Positions 1 through 6,619 of a stretch of 7,750 nucleotides of DNA are shown here, one piece after another (position 1 is the stretch's first letter; each line of letters opens with the position of its first letter). The stretch is from Ignavibacteriaceae bacterium (lineage in GTDB: Bacteria > Bacteroidota > Ignavibacteria > Ignavibacteriales > Ignavibacteriaceae). Under the pieces are notes generated by a model, which saw only the letters and a list, made by a program, of their open reading frames with translations, made no database searches and had not been told where the DNA came from. The stretch covers positions 1 to 7,750 of the forward strand of contig JALONF010000083.1 in NCBI GenBank assembly GCA_025455085.1, written 5' to 3'. A program made the translations under genes and the position numbers.

Positions 1-126
1 AAGCAGCACAGAGAAATAATAAAAAAGCTTGGTCCAAGCCCATTGCACCGAAAATCATTTCTAAAAAATATTCTTTCAGAGCAACAAATGCTTGAGTTTG
101 ATACTAATGCAATTGAAGCGAATTAA
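1..126 (+). CDS. rnhB: Ribonuclease HII, C-terminal end (partial, 5' end outside window)
   Basis: An open frame runs from the first base to a TAA at 124-126 and encodes the last 41 residues of a protein. It contains the segment KKLGPSPLHRKSFL, which matches the conserved C-terminal HR-x-x-I-x-x-LGPSPIHRKSF block of bacterial RNase HII. That enzyme cleaves the RNA strand of RNA-DNA hybrids and nicks at single ribonucleotides misincorporated in DNA. The catalytic acidic residues lie upstream of the window and cannot be checked. The stop is followed after only 2 nt by the start of yraN. An rnhB-yraN pair is common in many bacteria, which supports both calls and suggests co-transcription. The assignment rests on a short segment, but that segment is distinctive. 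Confidence 0.85.
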   Translation, partial: KQHREIIKKLGPSPLHRKSFLKNILSEQQMLEFDTNAIEAN

Positions 127-128
127 AA

Positions 129-494
129 ATGAATCTGGATAAAAAAGAACTTGCAAAAAGAGGGGAAGATCTTGCCGCTAAAATTCTTGCTGACAAAGGA
201 TATGAAATTATTGAACGCAATTACAGATTCAGTCACGGCGAAATTGATATAGTTGCAATTGATCCAAAAGATGGCTGCACTGTTTTCGTTGAAGTAAAAT
301 CCCGGCAGAATCTTGAGTTCGGTGAACCGGAATATTCAATCACGAAAAACAAACAAAAACAGGTTAGAAAAATGGCAGAGTTATATCTTTATGATAAGGG
401 AATAACTGAAATTGATTGCCGGTTTGATGTGTTTGCAATATTATTCGAGGACTTGAATAATCCGCAGGTAAATCATTATGAAAATGCGTTTTAA
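129..494 (+). CDS. yraN: YraN family protein (UPF0102), predicted PD-(D/E)xK nuclease fold
   Basis: The 121-residue product has the usual length for UPF0102. The family hallmarks appear in order: an N-terminal G-E-x-x-A helix (residues 12-16), GYEIIERNYR (24-33), GEIDIVA (37-43) and FVEVKSR (53-59). D40, E55 and K57 fit the D-x(n)-E-x-K catalytic core of the restriction-endonuclease-like fold, so a nuclease or Holliday-junction-resolvase-like activity is predicted. The cellular role of the family is poorly established; links to DNA uptake or recombination are only suggested. The ATG at 129 lies 2 nt after the rnhB stop and has no clear Shine-Dalgarno site, so translation is probably coupled to rnhB. 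The family assignment is firm; biochemical function is inferred from the fold. Confidence 0.9.
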   Translation: MNLDKKELAKRGEDLAAKILADKGYEIIERNYRFSHGEIDIVAIDPKDGCTVFVEVKSRQNLEFGEPEYSITKNKQKQVRKMAELYLYDKGITEIDCRFDVFAILFEDLNNPQVNHYENAF

Positions 495-512
495 CTTTTC
501 TACAAAATGATA

Positions 513-541
513 CTTATTGATTACAAAAACTGATCAATAAG
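513..541 (+). terminator. Weak stem-loop downstream of yraN, possible terminator
   Basis: CTTATTGAT at 513-521 is the exact reverse complement of ATCAATAAG at 533-541. This gives a 9-bp stem that can extend inward by a U-G and an A-U pair, leaving a loop of about 7 nt. It starts 18 nt after the yraN stop, where a transcript end would be expected. The stem is AT-rich and no U tract follows it, so it is not a classical intrinsic terminator. The heptamer GATACTT is also directly repeated at 509-515 and 541-547, flanking and overlapping the stem. Confidence 0.25.
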
Positions 542-631
542 ATACTTGATTGAAGTCACCTGTGCTGATTTATATTCACAATCATTTTCTATATTTTTAC
601 AACACAATAAACATAACTTGATGCAGATAAA

Positions 632-1441
632 TTGAACAACATTTTAACACCTGGCAAACTATTTAGTACAACTGAAAAAAGACTTACTGAATTTTTTTCA
701 ATGATCGGTGGCCTATCAAATTTTTCCATAAGATTCTTAAAAGAAGTTTTTCTTCCCCCTTATGAAATTGAGCAGATCAGGAAACATATGATTGAGCTTG
801 GGATGAAAACGCTACCAATTGTGGGAGTTACAGGTTTCATAATTGGACTAGTTATCGCAATGCAGCTTAGCCCAGTTCTTAAAAGGTTTGGTGCTGAAGC
901 GTTTCTTCCCGGCTCAGTTGGAATTTCTATTGTACGTGAGCTTGGCCCGGTAATTTGTGCATTAATTTTTGCAGGACGTGTTAGTTCTGGTATTGGTGCG
1001 GAGCTTGGCTCGATGCGAGTTACTGAGCAGATTGATGCGATGGAAGTTTCGGGTGTAAATCCATTCAGATATTTAGTGGTAACAAGAATTTTCGCAACAA
1101 CCTTTATCCTTCCAATTTTAACTGTGTATGTAATCTTTATATCACTGATCGGTGCATATATTGCAGTAGTACTTGTTCAGAATATGACCTGGGCTTACTA
1201 CTTGGATCGTGTGATTTTTGCCGTTGAATTCGGTGACGCAATTCCAGGTGTTAGTAAGACTTTTGTCTTTGGTTTTATTGTCGGACTGGTTGGTTCTTAC
1301 AAAGGATATACTGCTGAGAATGGAACAGAGGGTGTTGGAAAAGCATCCACAAGTGCAGTGGTTGTTTCATCATTACTCATTTTAATTTTTGATATGGTTC
1401 TTGTTAAATTAACTTTATGGATCTGGCCAACGGTGAAGTAA
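632..1441 (+). CDS. mlaE: MlaE-family ABC transporter permease (phospholipid/MCE transport)
   Basis: This is an integral inner-membrane permease of the MlaE/YrbE family, which forms a dimer with an MlaF ATPase and an MCE subunit to move phospholipids across the periplasm. The 269-residue product carries the family core: RELGPV (102-107), then GRVSSGIGAELGSMRVTEQ (115-133) followed by IDAME. Hydrophobic membrane segments lie at about 62-80, 100-115, 150-182, 208-222 and 242-262. The N-terminal 50 residues look like the amphipathic interface helix of the family. The start is uncertain. TTG at 632 is the first usable start after an in-frame TAA at 614, and it keeps the residues EFFSMIGG; the next ATG is at 701 (residue 24) and would shorten that helix. 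No clear ribosome binding site precedes either. The stop overlaps the following mlaF ATG as TAATG. Confidence 0.93.
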   Translation: MNNILTPGKLFSTTEKRLTEFFSMIGGLSNFSIRFLKEVFLPPYEIEQIRKHMIELGMKTLPIVGVTGFIIGLVIAMQLSPVLKRFGAEAFLPGSVGISIVRELGPVICALIFAGRVSSGIGAELGSMRVTEQIDAMEVSGVNPFRYLVVTRIFATTFILPILTVYVIFISLIGAYIAVVLVQNMTWAYYLDRVIFAVEFGDAIPGVSKTFVFGFIVGLVGSYKGYTAENGTEGVGKASTSAVVVSSLLILIFDMVLVKLTLWIWPTVK

Positions 1442-2190
1442 TGGTTGAGATTAAAGATTTATACAAATCATTTAACGGTAATACCGTACTCGATGGCGTT
1501 TCTTTCAATGTTACCGAAGCAGAGAACATGATTGTTTTCGGAAGAAGCGGAACAGGCAAGAGTGTTCTGCTTAAATGTATGATAAGGTTAATGGAGCCCG
1601 ATGCTGGAAGCGTTTTTATTCAGGGTAAGGATGTGCTTAAGCTTGATCTTAAAGAACTTAACGACCTTAGAAAAGATATCGGGTTTCTCTTTCAGGGTGC
1701 AGCTCTATATGATTCTATGAGTGTTAGGGAGAATCTTGAATTTCCTTTAATAAGAAATTTTGATCTGGATAGAAAGGAGATTGACGAACGAGTACATTTT
1801 GTGCTCGAGGCTGTTTCTCTCCTTGAAGCAATTGATAAAATGCCTTCTGAGCTTTCAGGCGGTATGAAAAAAAGAATCGGTCTTGCAAGATCTATAATTA
1901 CAAAGCCAAAGCTTATGCTTTACGATGAACCAACAACAGGACTCGATCCAATTACATCTAAAGAAATCAGTGCTTTGATAACAGACTTACAGCATGCATT
2001 GAAAATGACATCGATTGTTGTAACGCACGATCTGCTTTGTGCAAAAATTATTGCGGACAGAGCAATTATCCTTGATGGTGGAAAGATCGTAAAAGAAGGA
2101 AGCATTAACGATCTCACAACTTCAAATGATCCATTATTAAAAAACTTTTTCAGTGATGAAATAATTGAAACTAACGGGAGTTTGAAATGA
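1441..2190 (+). CDS. mlaF: MlaF-family ABC transporter ATP-binding protein
   Basis: This is the cytoplasmic ATPase that powers the MlaE permease in retrograde or anterograde phospholipid transport. From the ATG at 1441 it is 249 residues with a full ABC set: Walker A GRSGTGKS (34-41), Q-loop FLFQGAALYDSMSV with Q85, signature LSGGM (138-142), Walker B LMLYDEPTTGLDP with D162/E163, and H-loop H196 in VVTHD. The Q-loop sequence FQGAALYDSMSV and the LSGGMKKR signature are typical of the MlaF/Mkl subfamily rather than of generic importers. I prefer the 1441 start, which forms a TAATG stop-start overlap with mlaE and begins MVEIKDLYKSF, like homologues. An in-frame ATG at 1417 would add 8 residues inside the mlaE end. 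The stop overlaps the mlaD start as ATGA, so the three genes are translationally coupled. Confidence 0.95.
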   Translation: MVEIKDLYKSFNGNTVLDGVSFNVTEAENMIVFGRSGTGKSVLLKCMIRLMEPDAGSVFIQGKDVLKLDLKELNDLRKDIGFLFQGAALYDSMSVRENLEFPLIRNFDLDRKEIDERVHFVLEAVSLLEAIDKMPSELSGGMKKRIGLARSIITKPKLMLYDEPTTGLDPITSKEISALITDLQHALKMTSIVVTHDLLCAKIIADRAIILDGGKIVKEGSINDLTTSNDPLLKNFFSDEIIETNGSLK

Positions 2191-3215
2191 AAGGTGGACT
2201 ATCAGGCGCCAAGCTTGGCATCTTTATTTTTATCGGGAGTACGCTCCTTGTTATCGGAATATTTATGCTCGGTAATAAGGAAGCTCTTTTCAAACCAACA
2301 TTTATAGTGAAAGCTTACTTTCATAATATTGAAGGCTTGAGAAATGGTGCTCCGGTTAAATTGAGTGGCATTGATGCAGGTGCTGTTCAGAATATAAAAG
2401 TTGTAGGTGATACTGTAAGTTCCATAGAAGTTACAATGAGGCTCCTGAAAGAGATTGAACATTTTATAAGAATAGATACTCAGGCAGAAATTCAAACTGA
2501 AGGCTTAGTTGGAAATAAATTTGTTTCACTCCGGATTGGAGACAGCAGATCAGAACTCGTTAAAGATGGCGGAGTAATACGTGCGAAGGAGCCAGTTAGT
2601 TTTGCTGATATCATTGAGGAAACTCAAGGAATTATGGGTTACACAAGAGAAATGACAAAAGATCTTGCTGATATAATTAATAGGATAAATGCTGGAGAGG
2701 GAACAGTTGGGAAAATATTTACTGATGATGCTCTTTATTATGCCGCAACGGATTTAACAAAGTCTGCCGATAAAAGTCTTAACTCAATTACTGCTGAATT
2801 AAATATTATTACTCAACAGTATAAAACGCTAGGGGTATCTGTTGCATCAGCGGTTGAAAATATTAATAGGGTAGTTGTAGGAATTGATACTCTGATTTAC
2901 AATGCTTCCAGGGGCAAGGGTGTTCTTGGTTCGCTTCTGGTTGAAGGTACCAGTGCAGATTCAAACTTTCAATCTTTAATTGTTAACCTCAAAGAAATAT
3001 CCGAGGAGTCTAAAACAGCGGCAGCTCGACTATCGGAAAATATGGAAGCGCTAAAGTATAACTGGTTATTTAAGAGTTATTTTGAAGAACGTGGTTACTG
3101 GGATGCAGCAGAATATGAAAAGGAGATTGACCGTAAAACTAAAGAGCTTGATGAGAAAATAGAGCTGTTGAATAAGAAAATTGATGAATTGAAATCTCTG
3201 GAATCAAAAAAATAA
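2187..3215 (+). CDS. mlaD: MCE-domain (MlaD family) lipid-transport protein
   Basis: This is the periplasm-facing, membrane-anchored subunit of the transporter. The 342-residue product begins with a single signal anchor (hydrophobic residues about 10-28), followed by one MCE domain (about 38-118). That domain includes FHNIEGLRNGAPVKLSGIDAG and, near its end, the EGLVGNKFVSLRIGD segment. MCE domains form hexameric rings with a hydrophobic lipid channel. After the domain comes a long helical region with two related glycine motifs, AGEGTVGKIFTDDALY (169-184) and SRGKGVLGSLL (241-251). A WLFKSYFEERGYWD segment (293-306) and a highly charged, coiled-coil-like C-terminus (307-342) follow. E. coli MlaD is shorter, about 180 residues, so the long tail is of the type seen in other phyla. 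The ATG overlaps the mlaF stop (ATGA), and GGGAG at 2176-2180 gives a fair ribosome binding site 6 nt upstream. Confidence 0.92.
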   Translation: MKGGLSGAKLGIFIFIGSTLLVIGIFMLGNKEALFKPTFIVKAYFHNIEGLRNGAPVKLSGIDAGAVQNIKVVGDTVSSIEVTMRLLKEIEHFIRIDTQAEIQTEGLVGNKFVSLRIGDSRSELVKDGGVIRAKEPVSFADIIEETQGIMGYTREMTKDLADIINRINAGEGTVGKIFTDDALYYAATDLTKSADKSLNSITAELNIITQQYKTLGVSVASAVENINRVVVGIDTLIYNASRGKGVLGSLLVEGTSADSNFQSLIVNLKEISEESKTAAARLSENMEALKYNWLFKSYFEERGYWDAAEYEKEIDRKTKELDEKIELLNKKIDELKSLESKK

Positions 3216-3257
3216 ATAGTTTCCTAAGAAAAATTAATGGTATGTATTTGGAGGGAT

Positions 3258-3286
3258 TTGACATAAAGTAACAAATATTATAAATT
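3258..3286 (+). promoter_or_regulatory. Sigma70-like promoter for the spoVG-family gene
   Basis: A perfect TTGACA at 3258-3263 is followed after 17 nt by TAAATT (3281-3286). The overlapping TATAAA at 3279-3284 offers a better -10 hexamer but only a 15-nt spacer. Transcription would start about 30-35 nt upstream of the ATG at 3326, leaving a short leader that carries AGGAGG. The placement in the 110-nt gap after mlaD implies that the small gene has its own promoter. The match is by eye, and the sigma factor preference of this organism is unknown. Confidence 0.45.
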
Positions 3287-3314
3287 GTTCCCGACATTTA
3301 TCCCAAACCAAAAC

Positions 3315-3320
3315 AGGAGG
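3315..3320 (+). promoter_or_regulatory. Strong Shine-Dalgarno site of the spoVG-family gene
   Basis: AGGAGG sits 5 nt before the ATG at 3326 and fixes that start. It stands out because yraN, mlaE and uvrA here have no recognisable Shine-Dalgarno sequence and mlaD has only a partial one. This suggests high translation of this gene. Confidence 0.8.
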
Positions 3321-3325
3321 CTGCA

Positions 3326-3580
3326 ATGAAAATATTAAGAATGAATCCTTTAAAATCGGATGGAAGTGGAAAGACCGCTGCATTCCTTGATATCCAAACA
3401 AGTGATGGAATTATCATCAAAGGATTTCGTCTCGTCAATGGCTCTAACGGTCTATTTCTTTCTTCTCCGGATCAAAAAGGAAAAGACGGTAAATATTATG
3501 AAACCGTTACCCTGCCAAAAGAGATGAAAAGCGAACTTGAGAAGATGGCAATTCAGGAGTATAATAAAAATAGTCAATGA
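3326..3580 (+). CDS. spoVG: SpoVG family nucleic-acid-binding regulator
   Basis: The 84-residue product matches the length and layout of SpoVG (about 85-100 residues). An N-terminal beta hairpin contains KTAAFLDIQTSDGIIIKGFRLV (16-37). The diagnostic NGSNGLFLSSPDQKGKDGKY segment (38-57) corresponds to the family's DGNNGLFVAMPSKR region. A final helix, KEMKSELEKMAIQEYNK, is followed by the end of the protein. SpoVG was named from Bacillus sporulation, but the family is widespread in non-spore-formers and members bind DNA and RNA to regulate gene expression. There is no sign here of sporulation genes, so the name should be read as a family label. The gene appears monocistronic, with its own TTGACA promoter and a perfect AGGAGG. 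A 12-bp stem-loop begins about 70 nt downstream of the stop. The family call is by motif recognition. Confidence 0.85.
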   Translation: MKILRMNPLKSDGSGKTAAFLDIQTSDGIIIKGFRLVNGSNGLFLSSPDQKGKDGKYYETVTLPKEMKSELEKMAIQEYNKNSQ

Positions 3581-3648
3581 TTATTAGTGGAATCACATAA
3601 TTGCGAGTCTCTACTCTCTAATTTCATTATATTAAAACCAATTTAAAG

Positions 3649-3693
3649 GATGACATCTTTTGCATCATAAAAAGCGAGTAGAAAGATGTCATC
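3649..3693. repeat. Perfect 12-bp inverted repeat (stem-loop) between spoVG and uvrA
   Basis: GATGACATCTTT at 3649-3660 is the exact reverse complement of AAAGATGTCATC at 3682-3693. G-U pairs could extend it at both ends (3648:3694 and 3661:3681), and the loop is about 19-21 nt. It begins 68 nt after the spoVG stop and ends 127 nt before uvrA. No U tract follows on either strand, so a classical intrinsic terminator is not evident. It could be an mRNA 3'-end stabiliser, a protein-binding palindrome, or one copy of a dispersed intergenic repeat. The sequence alone does not decide. Confidence 0.6.
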
Positions 3694-3772
3694 TCTATTC
3701 ACTAAGCACTTACATTTTCCCCTCTGACGTGTCCAATAAATTCTTAAATTAACAGTCTGGATTTATATCTTG

Positions 3773-3806
3773 TCTGCCTCTGGCAGAAATCCTTCTTTTT
3801 CTTTTT
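3773..3806 (+). terminator. Small GC hairpin plus T-rich run upstream of uvrA, possible terminator or leader element
   Basis: TCTGCC (3773-3778), loop TCT and GGCAGA (3782-3787) form a 6-bp stem. After AATCC comes the T-rich stretch TTCTTTTTCTTTTT (3793-3806). This resembles an intrinsic terminator, although the T-run is offset by about 5 nt. If real, it would end transcription coming from spoVG just before uvrA. It lies only 33 nt upstream of the uvrA ATG, so it may instead sit in the uvrA 5' untranslated leader or overlap its promoter. Confidence 0.3.
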
Positions 3807-3820
3807 GATATTTTTCTATA

Positions 3821-6619
3821 ATGAACAACAACAAATCCTCAGTAAATAATAAACGGATAATCGTTAAAGGTGCACGCGAGCACAATCTTAAAAACCTCAG
3901 CTTTGAGATTCCAAGGAATAAACTGGTTGTGTTTACAGGTGTAAGCGGAAGCGGAAAATCTTCTCTTGTCTTCGATACAATTTATGCAGAGGGGCAGAGA
4001 AGGTATGTCGAGAGTCTTTCCTCGTATGCACGACAGTTTTTAGAAAGAATGAACAAGCCGGATGTTGATTTTATACAGGGAATTTCTCCAGCAGTTGCAA
4101 TTGAGCAGAAAACTGTTGCGCGAAACTCGCGCTCAACAGTTGGAACTACAACAGAAGTTTACGATTACCTTCGTCTTCTCTTTGCAAGAATTGGAAAAAC
4201 GATTTGCTTTCAATGTGGTAAAGAAGTAACACGAGCAACTACAACAACTGTAGTTGACTGGCTGGAAAGCCAACCGGATGGAACAAAATTTTATCTTGGC
4301 TTTCCGTTGCACGAACACAAAGGTCATTCTGCAAAGGAGGAAGTTGATCTTTTACGGAAGCGCGGTTTCTTTAGAATCTATTCAGGTAAAAAATTAATTG
4401 ATCTGAATGAAGAAAAATTTCCCGCTAAAAAGTTAAAAGATATCCGAGTGATTATAGAAAGATTTAAGGTTGAGAAAAATGTAATCCGTGAAAAACTTTC
4501 TGATTCAATCGAAGTAACTTTCAAAGAAGGTGAAAACAGGCTTGTCATAATCAATGCAGAAACTGGTGAGGAAAAAGAATTCAACAAATACTACGAATGT
4601 TGCGGAATAAGATACGAAGAACCAGAACCAAGATTTTTTTCTTTCAATAATCCGTTCGGTGCTTGCCCTGTCTGCCAGGGATTCAGCAAGACAATTGGCA
4701 TTGATATGAACCTTGTAATTCCGGATCCAAACCTCAGCATTATGGATGGAGCAATTGCACCATTTCGTGGAGCGAAATACAGCTCATTTCTTCGTGACCT
4801 TGTGCAGAATGCAAAAACATTTAAGATTCCAGTCAACGTTCCCTTCAAACAATTATCTGAAAATCAGTTTGATCTGGTTAAAAAAGGATTCGGTACTTAT
4901 CACGGAATAGATGGCTTCTTCGAAAAACTTGAGCAGAAAACTTATAAGATGCACGTCCGTGTAATGCTTAGCCGATTCAGAGGCTACACAATCTGCAGTG
5001 CCTGCAAAGGATCGCGCTTAAGAAGAGAAGCTTTGCAGGTTAAGATTGCAGGTAAGTCAATTTATGATGTTGTCGCTCTTCCAATCGAACACTCTTTAAA
5101 ATTTTTTCAAGAGCTTCAGCTTTCTGAATATGATTTGCTTGTTGGTGAAAGGATATTTAAAGAAATAATAAAGAGATTAAAGTTTCTGAATGATATCGGT
5201 ATTGGTTACCTTACAATGGATCGTTTGAGCAGTACACTTTCAGGAGGAGAAACACAAAGAATCAATCTTGCAACTTCACTTGGTTCCTCGCTAGTTGGAA
5301 CTCTCTATGTACTTGATGAACCAACAATCGGTCTTCATCCAAGAGATAACAAAAGGTTGATAAGTTTATTAAAAAATCTTCGTGATATTGGAAATACGGT
5401 TCTTATTGTTGAGCACGATCCTGAAATGATGCGTAATGCTGATCTTATTTTTGATATGGGTCCGAGAGCCGGAGTTTACGGTGGAGAAATCGTTGCACAA
5501 GGTACAGTTGACGCTATAATTAATAATGAAGAATCTTTGACCGGAAAATATCTTTCAGGAAAGATGAAAATTCCTCTTCCTAAAAAAAGGATTAACAAAA
5601 AAACTAAAAGCATTGAAATCATCGGCGCAAAAGAAAACAACCTTAAAAATATTACCATCGAAATTCCTTTAAATAGATTTGTTGTGATAACGGGAGTGAG
5701 CGGTTCTGGAAAAAGTACGCTAATTCACGATGTTCTTTATGCGGGAGTTGCAAAATATTTTGGAATGGCGCCATCGCATGTTGGAAAGTTTGATGACATA
5801 GTTGGTGCAAAATATATTGATGGAATTGAGATTGTAGATCAGTCACCGATTGGAAAGTCTCCGAGGTCAAATCCAATCAGTTACGTAAAAGCATTTGAGT
5901 TAATTAGAGAACTTTTCGCATCAACGCATCAAGCAAAAGCAAGAGGGTATAAGCCCGGTTTTTTTTCATTCAATGTTCCGGGTGGAAGATGCGAAACCTG
6001 CCAGGGAGATGGTTTTATCAAAGTTGAAATGCAGTTCCTTGCCGATCTATATTTGACCTGCGACGATTGCGAAGGAACACGATATAAAAAAGAAACAAGA
6101 GAAATTACATATCACGGAAAAAATCTTGTTGAAGTTCTTGAAATGACTGTTGATGAAGCTTTGCCGTTTTTCCAGGGACACAGAAAAATTGAAAATATTC
6201 TCCAGGTTCTATCTGATGTTGGATTAGGTTATATCAAATTAGGTCAGCCGTCAAATACATTGTCTGGTGGAGAAGCGCAACGAGTGAAGCTAGCTTCGCA
6301 TCTTGCAGCGAGCAGAGAGAACAGGCACACACTTTTTATTTTCGATGAACCAACTACGGGGCTTCACTTCGACGATATTTCAAAGCTTCTTAATTGTTTC
6401 AATATGCTAGTTGAGCGAAATAATTCAGTGGTTATTATAGAGCATAATCTGGATGTAATAAAATGCGCAGATTACATAATTGATCTTGGTCCTGAAGCCG
6501 GAGAAAAAGGTGGGGAAGTAGTTGCTGCTGGTACTCCGGAAGAAATAGTCGATGTTGAAAGTTCGTGGACAGGAAAATATTTGAAGGAGTACTTGAATGG
6601 AGAGTCGAAATCTCAGTGA
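3821..6619 (+). CDS. uvrA: UvrABC excinuclease subunit A (UvrA)
   Basis: UvrA is the dimeric ATPase that finds bulky DNA lesions and loads UvrB in nucleotide excision repair. At 932 residues it is near the usual 940. It shows two ABC modules: Walker A GVSGSGKS at 40-47 and 625-632, signature LSGGE at 473-477 and 814-818, and Walker B D499/E500 and D842/E843. Cysteine pairs are C129/C132 flanking the UvrB-binding region, C282/C285 and C392/C395 bracketing the insertion domain, and C724/C727 with C747/C750 forming the C-terminal zinc finger (CX2C-X19-CX2C). The pair expected about 25 residues before C282 is altered: C260-C261 adjacent, with Tyr at the first Cys position. The ATG at 3821 follows an in-frame TGA at 3806; no Shine-Dalgarno site is seen. 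No uvrB or uvrC lies nearby. The stop codon falls at the edge of an inverted repeat. Confidence 0.98.
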   Translation: MNNNKSSVNNKRIIVKGAREHNLKNLSFEIPRNKLVVFTGVSGSGKSSLVFDTIYAEGQRRYVESLSSYARQFLERMNKPDVDFIQGISPAVAIEQKTVARNSRSTVGTTTEVYDYLRLLFARIGKTICFQCGKEVTRATTTTVVDWLESQPDGTKFYLGFPLHEHKGHSAKEEVDLLRKRGFFRIYSGKKLIDLNEEKFPAKKLKDIRVIIERFKVEKNVIREKLSDSIEVTFKEGENRLVIINAETGEEKEFNKYYECCGIRYEEPEPRFFSFNNPFGACPVCQGFSKTIGIDMNLVIPDPNLSIMDGAIAPFRGAKYSSFLRDLVQNAKTFKIPVNVPFKQLSENQFDLVKKGFGTYHGIDGFFEKLEQKTYKMHVRVMLSRFRGYTICSACKGSRLRREALQVKIAGKSIYDVVALPIEHSLKFFQELQLSEYDLLVGERIFKEIIKRLKFLNDIGIGYLTMDRLSSTLSGGETQRINLATSLGSSLVGTLYVLDEPTIGLHPRDNKRLISLLKNLRDIGNTVLIVEHDPEMMRNADLIFDMGPRAGVYGGEIVAQGTVDAIINNEESLTGKYLSGKMKIPLPKKRINKKTKSIEIIGAKENNLKNITIEIPLNRFVVITGVSGSGKSTLIHDVLYAGVAKYFGMAPSHVGKFDDIVGAKYIDGIEIVDQSPIGKSPRSNPISYVKAFELIRELFASTHQAKARGYKPGFFSFNVPGGRCETCQGDGFIKVEMQFLADLYLTCDDCEGTRYKKETREITYHGKNLVEVLEMTVDEALPFFQGHRKIENILQVLSDVGLGYIKLGQPSNTLSGGEAQRVKLASHLAASRENRHTLFIFDEPTTGLHFDDISKLLNCFNMLVERNNSVVIIEHNLDVIKCADYIIDLGPEAGEKGGEVVAAGTPEEIVDVESSWTGKYLKEYLNGESKSQ

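Noticed and set aside
546..576. Possible promoter for the mla operon (TTGATT or TTGAAG with TATATT at 571-576)
   Set aside because: The -10 match is good, but the spacers (19 or 15 nt) are off and the region is so AT-rich that such matches are expected by chance. A promoter in this gap is plausible but not located.
1920..2117. Minus-strand open frame inside mlaF
   Set aside because: It is antisense to the Walker B/H-loop coding region of a clear ABC ATPase, with no start signal and no family resemblance; a shadow frame.
2202..2495. 97-residue minus-strand open frame inside mlaD
   Set aside because: Antisense to the signal anchor and MCE domain. Its composition is rich in Phe, Tyr, Asn and Cys, as expected of a shadow frame in AT-rich DNA.
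3603..3682. TCTACTC at 3610-3616 complementary to GAGTAGA at 3676-3682, as an alternative pairing (attenuator or riboswitch-like)
   Set aside because: Only 7 bp in AT-rich DNA, and it competes with a much stronger 12-bp stem. No known riboswitch motif or leader peptide is seen.
4133..5876. Several minus-strand open frames of 60-85 residues within uvrA
   Set aside because: All are antisense to strongly conserved UvrA coding sequence and lack start signals and recognisable motifs.
5959..5967. Runs of T in uvrA (for example near 5960 and 4634) as possible programmed slippage sites
   Set aside because: The reading frame is intact across both runs and they encode conserved Phe residues (FFSFN); no alternative frame of interest follows.
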